A stretch of DNA of 6,697 bases from Bacteroidales bacterium (GCA_028683685.1 JAQUHH010000131.1:1-6697); one strand, 5' to 3'; shown: positions 1 to 6,680, counted from the stretch's first letter. The notes: generated by a model not told the origin, from the sequence alone. Numbers and translations are program-made.

Positions 1-1846
1 AACCAGTGGACGTCCATGAAGCATCCCATCCGCTTGCAACACTATAATTATCAGACAAAAATTCAACTCCCAATCTACCAGCTGGAAGAACAATTGTAGG
101 TGGTAAATTTGTTCCACTATACTTTGCGATCAATTCAATTGGACTAACTGCACGATTATAAATGGCAACTTCATCTTCAGGCGATACATCAAAACTACTA
201 AAAGTAAGCGTTATTGAAGTTGCTCCAGGAGGCTGAATAAGCCATCTACAATAGGTAGTATTGTTATAATTTAAATCTTCGCTACCATCACTAATATCTC
301 CAGAAGGCGCAGTAATTAATTTTGTAGCAGAACAAAATAAAGTTTGATTATTTGCTTTATAATTTAACAAGAAACCTTGATTATCAACCGTAGAATTGGT
401 TTGAAAACGCACCAATGCTTTTGGACCATTAATCGTAATATCCGCTGGAAGAGTAGTTCCAGAATAAGTTCCAACAACTGGATCACCAGTAGATTCACCA
501 TCATAAATGGTAACAATATCATTGCCTAATTCCGTTTTCAATCGAGAAAAAGAAACCACAATTGAAGCAGCATTTTCGGGAGCAATCAACCAACGACAAT
601 CTAAATTATGACCATATCTATTGGAGCCACTGCCATCGGAAATGGAGCCACTTGAGGCGGTCAATGTTTTGAGAGAAGGACAAGAATTAGCAGGATTATT
701 TGGAATAATATTTACAATGACTTTTTGATAGAAATTAAAATTATTTCCTACGGGATTTAATTCGGATATATTATAATATCCATTTCCATATCCACCCCAT
801 CCCCAATTAAAATGAAAATAATTAGCATCATCGTAGCCATCGCAGTTAAAAGCATGTCCACTTCCTGATTGCTCGCTTCCAGAATAGATCATGGGACGAT
901 CGATGTCTAAATTTTGCTTCAACAAAGCAATCCAAGCGGAAGTTGTTTGCAAATATCTGCTTCTGGTAGTAATTGTGTTTGAGTATTTGAAATAGTTTTT
1001 CAAGGCCGTTTCAGTATATTCAGTTTGCGAACCAGAACCATCTGCTGCGTAATCCATTTCAACAGCAACGCCCACATGATAAATTAACTGGGCAACATTG
1101 GTATTATAGGATGTCAATTCATCGGTCATTGCATTCCAATCATAGGTAGTAGCACCATAATTTGCAGTTTGAACACCATATCCACTTGCATTATATGAAT
1201 GAGAACCAGTACCTACTTCAGGATGACGATGGTAATACATAACCAATGATGTTGCCAAAGCTACACAGCCATTTGGAACACGTCCATCATAGCCAGATGG
1301 AGCTTCGGAGTCTTCCGGACACATACGATTGTAAAAACGTCCTTGATCCCATATAAAAGGAATAAGCGGCCCCACAACTGCATTGCTTTTTGGAGTTTGA
1401 ACTACAAAATCATCCACAGACAAACGTGCCCAATCCATCGTTGTCTTAGCATCTGCTTTTAAATCTGCTTTAATGGCATGTTCAATTTGCATTTCATATC
1501 CGCCTATCCAATACTTATTGGCAGGTGCCAAATTATTAATATTCATAAAATTCTCATGAGAATAAGCCAAAACAGGCAATACTCTATCATCCGCACTAAC
1601 CAAAATAAATCCTTGAGGAATGACGTTTACAACATACATAATTGCAAATTCATCCGTAGAATTATGGATAACATCTATTGATTTAATCTCAAAAGCATTA
1701 GGAACTTCTAACCCCCTCGCTACATATCGTTCAGCCAAATAGTTTTTAGCTACTTTTATTGCTTTCTCTCTATCAATGGAGGCACTGAATAAGAAATTCA
1801 GTCCTAAAACCATAACTAAGAAGCTAATTAAAAATTGTTTTTTCAT
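1..1846 (-). CDS. Secreted C10 family (streptopain-like) cysteine peptidase with tandem CUB domains, 3' end outside window
   Basis: My translation from ATG 1846-1844 stays open for 615 codons to the left edge, so the C-terminus is missing. Seen: a signal peptide (residues 1 to about 22, MKK start, hydrophobic core, FSA cleavage site); a propeptide-like region (about 24-130, DREKAIKVAKNYL then GFILVSADDRVLPVLAYS), as in streptopain/Spi-type prosegments; then the peptidase domain. This has WDQGRFYN with Gln168 (likely oxyanion hole), NGCVALA with Cys194 as nucleophile, GHAFNCDGY with His331 as general base, and FNWGWGG with Asn347/Trp348. Order and spacing match C10 proteases made as zymogens. 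Two similar CUB-type domains follow, about 389-498 (Cys389, Cys417, TIYDGES) and 505-610 (Cys505, Cys533, AIYNRA), each with a CRWLI motif. They probably mediate binding or stability. A type IX secretion C-terminal domain beyond the edge would be usual for the phylum but is inference. No Shine-Dalgarno is visible before the ATG. Confidence 0.93.
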   Translation of the reverse strand, partial: MKKQFLISFLVMVLGLNFLFSASIDREKAIKVAKNYLAERYVARGLEVPNAFEIKSIDVIHNSTDEFAIMYVVNVIPQGFILVSADDRVLPVLAYSHENFMNINNLAPANKYWIGGYEMQIEHAIKADLKADAKTTMDWARLSVDDFVVQTPKSNAVVGPLIPFIWDQGRFYNRMCPEDSEAPSGYDGRVPNGCVALATSLVMYYHRHPEVGTGSHSYNASGYGVQTANYGATTYDWNAMTDELTSYNTNVAQLIYHVGVAVEMDYAADGSGSQTEYTETALKNYFKYSNTITTRSRYLQTTSAWIALLKQNLDIDRPMIYSGSEQSGSGHAFNCDGYDDANYFHFNWGWGGYGNGYYNISELNPVGNNFNFYQKVIVNIIPNNPANSCPSLKTLTASSGSISDGSGSNRYGHNLDCRWLIAPENAASIVVSFSRLKTELGNDIVTIYDGESTGDPVVGTYSGTTLPADITINGPKALVRFQTNSTVDNQGFLLNYKANNQTLFCSATKLITAPSGDISDGSEDLNYNNTTYCRWLIQPPGATSITLTFSSFDVSPEDEVAIYNRAVSPIELIAKYSGTNLPPTIVLPAGRLGVEFLSDNYSVASGWDASWTSTG

Positions 1847-1888
1847 AAATTTGAATGTATATTTATATTCATTAACTTCACAAATTTA

Positions 1889-1918
1889 CAAATTTAGATG
1901 TTACTAAATAGATTCAAA
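1889..1918 (-). promoter_or_regulatory. Bacteroidota-type promoter of the C10 peptidase gene
   Basis: Read on the minus strand there is TTTG (1918-1915), an 18-nt spacer, and TAAATTTG (1896-1889). This fits the Bacteroidota housekeeping consensus of TTTG at -33 and TAnnTTTG at -7. A second TAAATTTG lies directly downstream (1888-1881) but at 26 nt from the same TTTG, so it is less likely. Transcription would start at about 1883, giving a leader of roughly 35 nt before the ATG at 1846. The assignment is by motif only. Confidence 0.55.
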
Positions 1919-1933
1919 TCTACTTTTAACATC
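1897..1933. promoter_or_regulatory. Extended dyad symmetry, possible operator in the divergent intergenic region
   Basis: GATGTTA (1897-1903) and TAACATC (1927-1933) are perfect inverted arms. Inside them TAGATT (1909-1914) and AATCTA (1917-1922) are a second perfect pair, centred on CA. The two-base centre makes an RNA hairpin awkward and a protein-binding site more plausible. The dyad covers the -33 element and spacer of the peptidase promoter, so a bound dimeric regulator would probably repress that gene. It lies well upstream of hutI. The regulator is unknown, and AT-rich DNA produces dyads by chance. Confidence 0.35.
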
Positions 1934-1967
1934 CATCTAACAATATTTATTTTATGAAAAATAAAAA

Positions 1968-2002
1968 TTGAGTCTTCAAATCCAATTTTTTATGTAGGTT
2001 TG
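1968..2002 (+). promoter_or_regulatory. Putative hutI promoter
   Basis: TAGGTTTG (1995-2002) matches the TAnnTTTG -7 element exactly. The best upstream partner is TTG at 1968-1970, 24 nt away, slightly long for this promoter class. Transcription would start close to 2008, leaving a leader of only about 8-11 nt made largely of A residues before the start codon. Confidence 0.5.
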
Positions 2003-2015
2003 TAAAAAAAAAAGG

Positions 2016-3278
2016 ATGATGAATATACTATTGACAAACATAAAGAAACTAGTTCAGATTGAAACTGGTGAAACGAAAATATTTAGAGCTGGAAAAGAGA
2101 TGTCTGAACTTCATACCATTAATAATGCTTGGTTATATATCCGAAATGGCATTATTGATTCTTTTGGAGAGATGAAAAATTTCGACAAATCAAAACTCAA
2201 CAATATTGATAACTTTACAACGGAAATTGACACCAGCGGACGAATGGTATTTCCTACTTTCTGCGATTCACACACACATTTATTATATGATGGCAGTCGT
2301 GAAATTGAATACATCGACAAAATCAAAGGTTTATCATACGAAGAAATTGCCAAGCGTGGAGGTGGAATTTTAAACTCTACAAAACGCTTGCACGAAGCTT
2401 CTGAAGAGTCATTATATAATCAAGCTTGGGCTCGTTTGGAAGAAATTATTTCAATGGGAACCGGTGCTGTTGAAATCAAAAGCGGATATGGACTTACGAC
2501 CGAAGATGAGTTAAAAATGCTACGCGTCATTCGCAAACTCAAAGAGAATTCTCCCCTTACCATAAAATCTACCTTTTTGGGAGCACACGCAGTTCCACTT
2601 GAATACAAAGGAAAGCAAAAAGAATATGTTGATTTAATTATCAACGAAATGATTCCAATGGTAGCTGCCGAAGATTTGGCCGACTATATTGATGTTTTTT
2701 GCGATAAAGGCTTTTTTACTCCACTTGAAACAGAAAGAATGTTAATGGCTGGAATGAAATATGGACTTAAACCAAAAATCCACGCCAATGAATTAGACTA
2801 TTCTGGGGGGATTCAAGTAGGTGTGAAGTACGGAGCTCTTTCGGTTGATCATCTTGAATATACCGGAGATGACGAAATAAAAGCTCTTTTGGGAAGTGAA
2901 ACCATGCCAACACTCCTACCGGGTGCTGCTTTTTTCTTGGGAATGGTGTATGCACCTGTCCGAAAAATGATTGACAGTGGTCTTCCTGTAGCCATGGCAA
3001 GCGATTTTAACCCAGGATCTTCACCATCGGGCAATATGCAACTTATTCTTTCCATGGGCTGCATCAAATATAAAATGCTTCCAGAAGAAGCCATTAACGC
3101 AGTTACTCTCAACAGTGCATACGCCATGGGTGTTTCAGACATATTAGGAACGATTGCCGTCGGCAAAAAAGCCAATTTATTTATTACCAAACCAATTCCA
3201 AGCATCGAATTCATGCCCTACTCTTTTGGAAGCAACAAAGTGGACAGAGTTATTTTAAATGGGAAGATTTATGCTTAG
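2016..3278 (+). CDS. hutI: Imidazolonepropionase (imidazolone-5-propionate hydrolase, EC 3.5.2.7)
   Basis: This cytosolic enzyme opens the ring of 4-imidazolone-5-propionate to give N-formimino-L-glutamate, the third step of histidine degradation. The 420-residue protein is full length for the family and has the amidohydrolase metal-site layout. Visible residues: His86 and His88 (FCDSHTHLL), Arg95 (GSREIEY), Tyr158 (KSGYGLTTEDEL), His191 (FLGAHAVP), His256 and Glu259 (KIHANELD), His279 (VDHLEY) and Asp330 (SDFNPGSSPSGN). By family knowledge His86, His88, His256 and Asp330 hold the Zn or Fe, and Arg95, Tyr158, His191, Glu259 and His279 handle substrate. Two ATGs stand in tandem. AAAGG (2011-2015) touches the first, so ATG 2019 (starting MNILLTNIK) is an equally likely start. 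No hutH, hutU or formiminoglutamate-processing gene is in the window. The SPFH gene follows 41 bp later with no terminator between. Confidence 0.97.
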   Translation: MMNILLTNIKKLVQIETGETKIFRAGKEMSELHTINNAWLYIRNGIIDSFGEMKNFDKSKLNNIDNFTTEIDTSGRMVFPTFCDSHTHLLYDGSREIEYIDKIKGLSYEEIAKRGGGILNSTKRLHEASEESLYNQAWARLEEIISMGTGAVEIKSGYGLTTEDELKMLRVIRKLKENSPLTIKSTFLGAHAVPLEYKGKQKEYVDLIINEMIPMVAAEDLADYIDVFCDKGFFTPLETERMLMAGMKYGLKPKIHANELDYSGGIQVGVKYGALSVDHLEYTGDDEIKALLGSETMPTLLPGAAFFLGMVYAPVRKMIDSGLPVAMASDFNPGSSPSGNMQLILSMGCIKYKMLPEEAINAVTLNSAYAMGVSDILGTIAVGKKANLFITKPIPSIEFMPYSFGSNKVDRVILNGKIYA

Positions 3279-3286
3279 AAAAAATG

Positions 3287-3294
3287 TATTTTTG
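3287..3294 (+). promoter_or_regulatory. Possible -7 element upstream of the SPFH gene
   Basis: TATTTTTG in the 41-bp gap after hutI matches TAnnTTTG. No convincing TTG/TTTG partner is found at the -33 distance, which would fall in the last codons of hutI. It could give the SPFH gene its own transcript in addition to read-through from hutI. The leader that follows is A-rich (repeated AAACAT) with no clear Shine-Dalgarno. Confidence 0.3.
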
Positions 3295-3319
3295 TAAAAT
3301 CAAAACATAAACATAAACA

Positions 3320-4447
3320 ATGGGAATATTTAATAAATTAAGAAATGAATTTATCGACATCATAGAATGGGTCGATTCTTCAACGGATACTATTATTTGG
3401 AAATTTCCTCGTTACGAAAACGAGATAAAAAACGGAGCACAGCTCACCGTTCGTGAGTCACAAGTTGCCATCTTAGTCAACAAAGGACAAATTGCAGATG
3501 TGTATAAACCAGGTTTGCATCGCCTGACAACCGACAATATGCCCATCCTGACAACGCTCATGGGATGGAAATATGGTTTTAACAGCCCTTTCAAGGTAGA
3601 TGTATACTTTGTTAACATTCGTCAATTTACGAACCGCAAATGGGGAACCAAAAACCCTATAATGTTGCGTGATGCCGAATTTGGTCCCGTCAGATTGCGT
3701 GCTTTTGGTTCCTATTGTTTCAAAATCCAAGAAGATGCATCTAAGTTTTTCAAAACTATTGCGGGTACAAATCCTGAATTTAAAACAGAAGATATTGAAG
3801 AACAGTTGAGAAACTTAATTGTCACTCGTTTTACTGATTTCTTGGCTGAATCAAAAATTCCTGCCCTTGATTTGGCGGCCAACTACAACGAACTTTCGGG
3901 TGGAATTAGCGATGTAATAGCCAAAGATTTTGATGAATATGGCATTGATGTTACCAAGTTTTTAATTGAAAACATCTCCCTTCCAGAAGAAGTGGAAAAA
4001 GCACTTGACAAACGCACCAGCATGGGCGTTGTTGGCGACATGGGAAAATATACTCAGTTCCAATTTGCAAATTCTCTTGAAGCTTCTGCCGAAGGTGGTG
4101 GACACAGCATGGCTTCCGACGCCATGGGTTTGGCAATGGGAATGGGTGTGGCAAATCAAATGATGAGCCAACAAAACATGGGAATGCAACAACAACAACA
4201 ACAAAATACTGGAAATCAAGCAGCTCCTCCACCAATCCCAGGACAAGAGCCCTACTTTATTGCAGTAAATGGACAACAACAAGGTCCTTTTACACCGAAT
4301 GTACTCCAACAAATGGCAAATTCGGGACAAATTAATAAAGACACTTTGGCATGGAAACAAGGTATGAGTGGATGGGAAGCCCTCGGAACTATTCCTGCTC
4401 TAAACTCCATTTTCTCCAACACTCCTCCGCCCATTCCAAACCTATAA
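3320..4447 (+). CDS. SPFH domain protein (YdjI/COG4260-like) with C-terminal GYF_2 domain
   Basis: The 375-residue protein begins MGIFNKLRNEFIDIIEW and continues with an SPFH/prohibitin-like core (about 25-235: TIIWKFP, LTVRESQVAILVNKG, PGLHRLTTDNMPIL, then a helical part with EEVEKALDKRTSMGVVGDM). This N-terminal pattern is that of the YdjI/'virion core protein' branch of the SPFH superfamily, which lacks a transmembrane helix; none is visible here. Family members are thought to form membrane-associated assemblies, and B. subtilis YdjI is linked to membrane stress through PspA-type proteins. A Gly/Met-rich stretch (255-285), six glutamines (290-295) and PPPIP (303-307) link to a GYF_2-like domain (about 310-365: PYFIAVNGQQQGPFT, LAWKQGMSGWEAL). 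A second PPPIP (369-373) lies at the end. Many relatives end in a zinc ribbon, absent here. Tandem TAA stops (4445-4450) precede a strong terminator. The exact role is unknown. Confidence 0.88.
   Translation: MGIFNKLRNEFIDIIEWVDSSTDTIIWKFPRYENEIKNGAQLTVRESQVAILVNKGQIADVYKPGLHRLTTDNMPILTTLMGWKYGFNSPFKVDVYFVNIRQFTNRKWGTKNPIMLRDAEFGPVRLRAFGSYCFKIQEDASKFFKTIAGTNPEFKTEDIEEQLRNLIVTRFTDFLAESKIPALDLAANYNELSGGISDVIAKDFDEYGIDVTKFLIENISLPEEVEKALDKRTSMGVVGDMGKYTQFQFANSLEASAEGGGHSMASDAMGLAMGMGVANQMMSQQNMGMQQQQQQNTGNQAAPPPIPGQEPYFIAVNGQQQGPFTPNVLQQMANSGQINKDTLAWKQGMSGWEALGTIPALNSIFSNTPPPIPNL
4187..4204 (+). repeat. (CAA)6 trinucleotide repeat inside the SPFH gene
   Basis: Six perfect CAA codons encode Gln290-Gln295 in the linker between the SPFH core and the GYF_2 domain. 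Being in frame, slippage in units of three would change linker length without breaking the gene. Confidence 0.8.
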
Positions 4448-4509
4448 TAAATTTTATCACACTATAATTCAGCTTATATTAAGCGTTAACTTATTGAATA
4501 TCAAATCAT

Positions 4510-4556
4510 CCTCTACCACAACTACTAAAAATAGTTTTGGTGGAGGTCTGTTTTAT
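4510..4556 (+). terminator. Intrinsic terminator after the SPFH gene
   Basis: CCTCTACCACAACTA (4510-4524) pairs with TAGTTTTGGTGGAGG (4532-4546) over 15 positions, with one C-T mismatch and one G-T pair, closing a 7-nt loop. The T-rich tail TCTGTTTTAT follows. It starts 62 nt after the stop codon and most likely ends the hutI/SPFH transcript. The tail is not a pure U run, so efficiency is uncertain. Confidence 0.75.
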
Positions 4557-4875
4557 AGCTTGGGTATATTAAACATTCAGGTGGAGCAATAAAGAATTCT
4601 TCACATTGAAAGTTTAATCAATCATCAAATTACAGATGACTATCTTCAAAAACACTCTTCTTTGTTTGCATATCCATACCTCAACCTCTCTTGTAAAGTA
4701 ACAAAAACACAATTTATCCATCTCAATTCCGAATATATTCATCCTGAAATAAATCGAGCAAATATCAAAATTAAAGACAGCAATATCTGACTCAAAATTA
4801 TATTTCAACGATAATAGGAATAAATTTAAACCCTATAAATGGTCTCATTAATACAAGACAAAATAGCAAAAAAAA
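4557..4875. other. Intergenic stretch without a convincing gene
   Basis: This AT-rich stretch lies between the SPFH terminator and the convergent M23 gene. It has a plus-strand frame open from 4593 to a TGA at 4788-4790 (65 codons, no ATG start) and, in the same codon register on the minus strand, a 64-codon ATG frame (4614-4808). Neither has a recognisable motif, a ribosome site or a promoter. I see no clear terminator for the M23 gene here; a weak ATAGG/CCTAT pair around 4813-4835 has a 13-nt loop and no T tail in a useful place. Confidence 0.6.
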
Positions 4876-6144
4876 TCACCATTGAAACTCAACACCATGT
4901 TTTTCAAGGGGCATAATTCTGTTTTTTCCTTTCATGCTATCTAAAACAATAATGGGAAATTCTATGGTTTTCAAGAAATCTTCTTTATTTTCTTCCCGAA
5001 TCGGGTCAACAGGAGGTGATTCTACCGTAAGTGGATCGATGGGGGTTCCATTTTTGTAAAATCTAAAATCCAAGTGAGGACCGGTAGACAAACCTGTACT
5101 TCCAACATAACCAATTACTTGTCCTTGACGAACTCGACTGCCTTTTTTAATACCAGAACCATATTTAGAAAGATGCATATACGCCGTTGAATAAACTCCA
5201 TTGTGTCGAATTTTTACAAGATGACCAGCACCACCGCTGTATCCACAATGAATCACTTCGCCATCACCAATAGACATTACCGGCGTGCCAATAGGAGCTG
5301 CATAATCGACACCATGATGCGGGCGACGAATACGCAGAACTGGATGCAATCTTGAATTGGAAAATTTAGAACTAATTCTAGTAAAACGCAAAGGAGCTTT
5401 CAAAAAAGCACCTCTTAAATTCTCTCCTTTTTTATTAAAAAACTCTACTATTGAATCTTGCTGATAAGCAAAAGCATAGAGAGGTTTTCCATTGTGCTCA
5501 AAATAGGCATATTTAATATCGCCAATTCGCTCCGTTTTTCCATCAATCTGAATTTCGTCGTATAAAACAGTAAATTTATCGCCTTTTTGCAGAGCATAAA
5601 AATCAACAGTCCACGCATAAATCTCCGACAATTTTAAAGCCAATTCAAAATCAACACCAATAGCAGTCACTGCATTCCAAAGTGAAGATTCAATTTCACC
5701 AGAAGAAATTCGGGTAACTTGCTCAATCTCTTTTTCCTCCAAACGAACCATCAATGAATCTCTAAAATCAATAATTAAATGTTCTAAATTAGAATGTTCG
5801 TAAACAAAACATTGCAAATTTTCTTTGTTTTTATCCATAAATACATAATAAGGTCGCCCCGCTCGAATGTTTCGTAAATCAAAAACGCCTTCACACATTT
5901 CTACGCACTGATTAACATCAGCCGAATTCATCCCACTATTGGTCAGCAGTACTGAAAAACTCTCCCCCGACTTTATGATATTTTTAGAAACTTCATAATT
6001 GTCCACATTCAAGCCAAACAAAATTGAATCGATTTTTGCTTCAACAATATTTGGGTCTTCCTCCTTTTTATCAGAACTGTTTTTACAAGAAACAACAACG
6101 AACATCAATATTGACAAACAAACAAAATAAATAGCTTTTTTCAT
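4876..6144 (-). CDS. M23 family peptidoglycan endopeptidase lipoprotein (MepM/ShyA/Csd3-like)
   Basis: Likely a cell-envelope metallopeptidase that cuts peptidoglycan cross-links during wall growth. Numbered from ATG 6144 (422 residues): a lipoprotein signal peptide (MKKAIYF, hydrophobic core, lipobox VVSC with Cys20) and a Lys/Glu/Asp-rich tether. An OapA/LysM-like domain follows (about 50-110, IIKSGESFSVLL and IRAGRPYYVF), then a Csd3-type second domain (about 140-255, ending GAFLKAPLRFTRISSKF). The M23 domain is about 262-375: LHPVLR, HHGVDYAAP with metal ligands His276 and Asp280, AYMHLSKYG with His324, and GPHLDFRFYKNG with His357. The canonical H-x-H is H-x-D here (Asp359), so the third metal ligand is Asp rather than His. 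I chose ATG 6144 because it gives a compact signal peptide and AAAGAG lies 6 nt upstream. ATG 6159 would add five residues. The order signal, two N-terminal domains, M23 matches this endopeptidase family. Confidence 0.9.
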   Translation of the reverse strand: MKKAIYFVCLSILMFVVVSCKNSSDKKEEDPNIVEAKIDSILFGLNVDNYEVSKNIIKSGESFSVLLTNSGMNSADVNQCVEMCEGVFDLRNIRAGRPYYVFMDKNKENLQCFVYEHSNLEHLIIDFRDSLMVRLEEKEIEQVTRISSGEIESSLWNAVTAIGVDFELALKLSEIYAWTVDFYALQKGDKFTVLYDEIQIDGKTERIGDIKYAYFEHNGKPLYAFAYQQDSIVEFFNKKGENLRGAFLKAPLRFTRISSKFSNSRLHPVLRIRRPHHGVDYAAPIGTPVMSIGDGEVIHCGYSGGAGHLVKIRHNGVYSTAYMHLSKYGSGIKKGSRVRQGQVIGYVGSTGLSTGPHLDFRFYKNGTPIDPLTVESPPVDPIREENKEDFLKTIEFPIIVLDSMKGKNRIMPLEKHGVEFQW

Positions 6145-6159
6145 CTTACACTCTTTCAT

Positions 6160-6349
6160 ATTTACATATTCAAACCCAAAAATACATTTTTTTGTAGATA
6201 TAAACTGGATTAAAAGGGAAAAAGCTCAATTATGTAAAGAATATACTACTTGTTTTGTGTTCGCAATATAATGAAGAGTTATCTTGCAAGTATTATTTAT
6301 AGCTAATTGAGACTTTTATAATTGAAAGTATAAATATGCAAAAAGAAGA
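6160..6349. other. Intergenic region between the M23 gene and the repeat array
   Basis: Apart from the -7-like element of the M23 gene, I see no coding frame with a credible start, no RNA gene and no terminator. The only plus-strand ATG frame noted (from 6270) stops after 11 codons. Confidence 0.6.
6177..6184 (-). promoter_or_regulatory. Possible -7 element of the M23 gene
   Basis: On the minus strand TATTTTTG (6184-6177) matches TAnnTTTG, about 32 nt before the ATG at 6144. The upstream partner is poor: GTTT at about 6205-6202 rather than TTTG. The predicted transcript start, near 6170, would include both candidate start codons. Confidence 0.35.
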
Positions 6350-6454
6350 ATGGGGCTAAAGCCCTTACATTTTATTTCATTTTTCTTGTCAGTCAGATAA
6401 ATCTGACTGCAATAAATAGTGTTTTAAAAAACATCTAATAATCAAATTATTAGC
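6350..6454 (+). repeat. Composite palindromic repeat, copy 1
   Basis: A unit of about 105 bp with three hairpin-forming palindromes in order: A, GGGCT-AA-AGCCC (6353-6364); B, CAGTCAGAT-AA-ATCTGACTG (6390-6409); C, CTAATAAT-CAA-ATTATTAG (6435-6453). It is nearly identical to copy 2, 151 bp downstream, with scattered substitutions between hairpins and one length difference. The hairpin arms are identical in the two copies. It has no coding content and resembles REP or MITE-like repeats. Confidence 0.88.
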
Positions 6455-6500
6455 TACTTATGAAATATTGAAGAAAAATTCCAAATTTCCAGAGAATAAA

Positions 6501-6604
6501 ATGGGGCTAAAGCCCTTACACTTATTTCATCTTCCTTGTCAGTCAGATAAATCTGACTGTAATAGATAGTATCTAAAAAAACATCTAATAATCAAATTAT
6601 TAGC
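6501..6604 (+). repeat. Composite palindromic repeat, copy 2
   Basis: Direct repeat of the unit at 6350. Palindromes: A at 6504-6515, B at 6540-6559, C at 6585-6603, with the same arms and loops as copy 1. The connecting segments differ at several positions (for example CTTCCTTGTC against TTTTCTTGTC, and AATAGATAGT against AATAAATAGT). Conservation of stems over linkers suggests the hairpins matter for function or mobility. Confidence 0.88.
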
Positions 6605-6627
6605 AAGTTACAAGCTTCACACAACAT

Positions 6628-6680
6628 CTATCTATTACTTTGGCTTTAGCCAACTGATAAATCTGACTGCCATAGATAGT
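6628..6680 (+). repeat. Rearranged partial repeat, copy 3
   Basis: It holds the palindrome TTGGCT-TT-AGCCAA (6640-6653), whose core is the A hairpin with the loop strand reversed. A degraded left arm and intact right arm of hairpin B follow (CTGATAAATCTGACTG, 6654-6669), then the CATAGATAGTATT flank seen in copy 2. The unit is bounded by 8-bp inverted repeats, CTATCTAT (6628-6635) and ATAGATAG (6672-6679). Hairpin C is not seen before the window ends, so the array may continue to the right. Confidence 0.65.

Noticed and set aside
1478..1681. 67-codon plus-strand open frame
   Set aside because: It lies entirely antisense to the C10 peptidase gene, whose signal, propeptide and catalytic motifs are unmistakable.
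1909..1922. TAGATT-CA-AATCTA as an RNA hairpin
   Set aside because: A two-base loop would not form well in RNA, and the site lies upstream of both predicted transcripts, so a DNA operator is the better reading.
2111..3214. Four minus-strand open frames across hutI
   Set aside because: They are shadows of a fully recognisable hutI and have no motifs or ribosome sites.
3412..4434. Several open frames on both strands within the SPFH gene
   Set aside because: They overlap a clear SPFH-GYF_2 coding sequence. Long valine, leucine or serine runs in them come from the antisense of the CAA and proline codons.
4614..4808. 64-codon minus-strand ATG frame as a small gene
   Set aside because: Cys- and Phe-rich composition with no motif, and no promoter or ribosome site was found. 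It is described only as part of the intergenic stretch.
6353..6515. Hairpins A and B as intrinsic terminators
   Set aside because: No T run follows the stems, the two-base loops are too tight for a normal terminator, and no gene ends just before them in the window.
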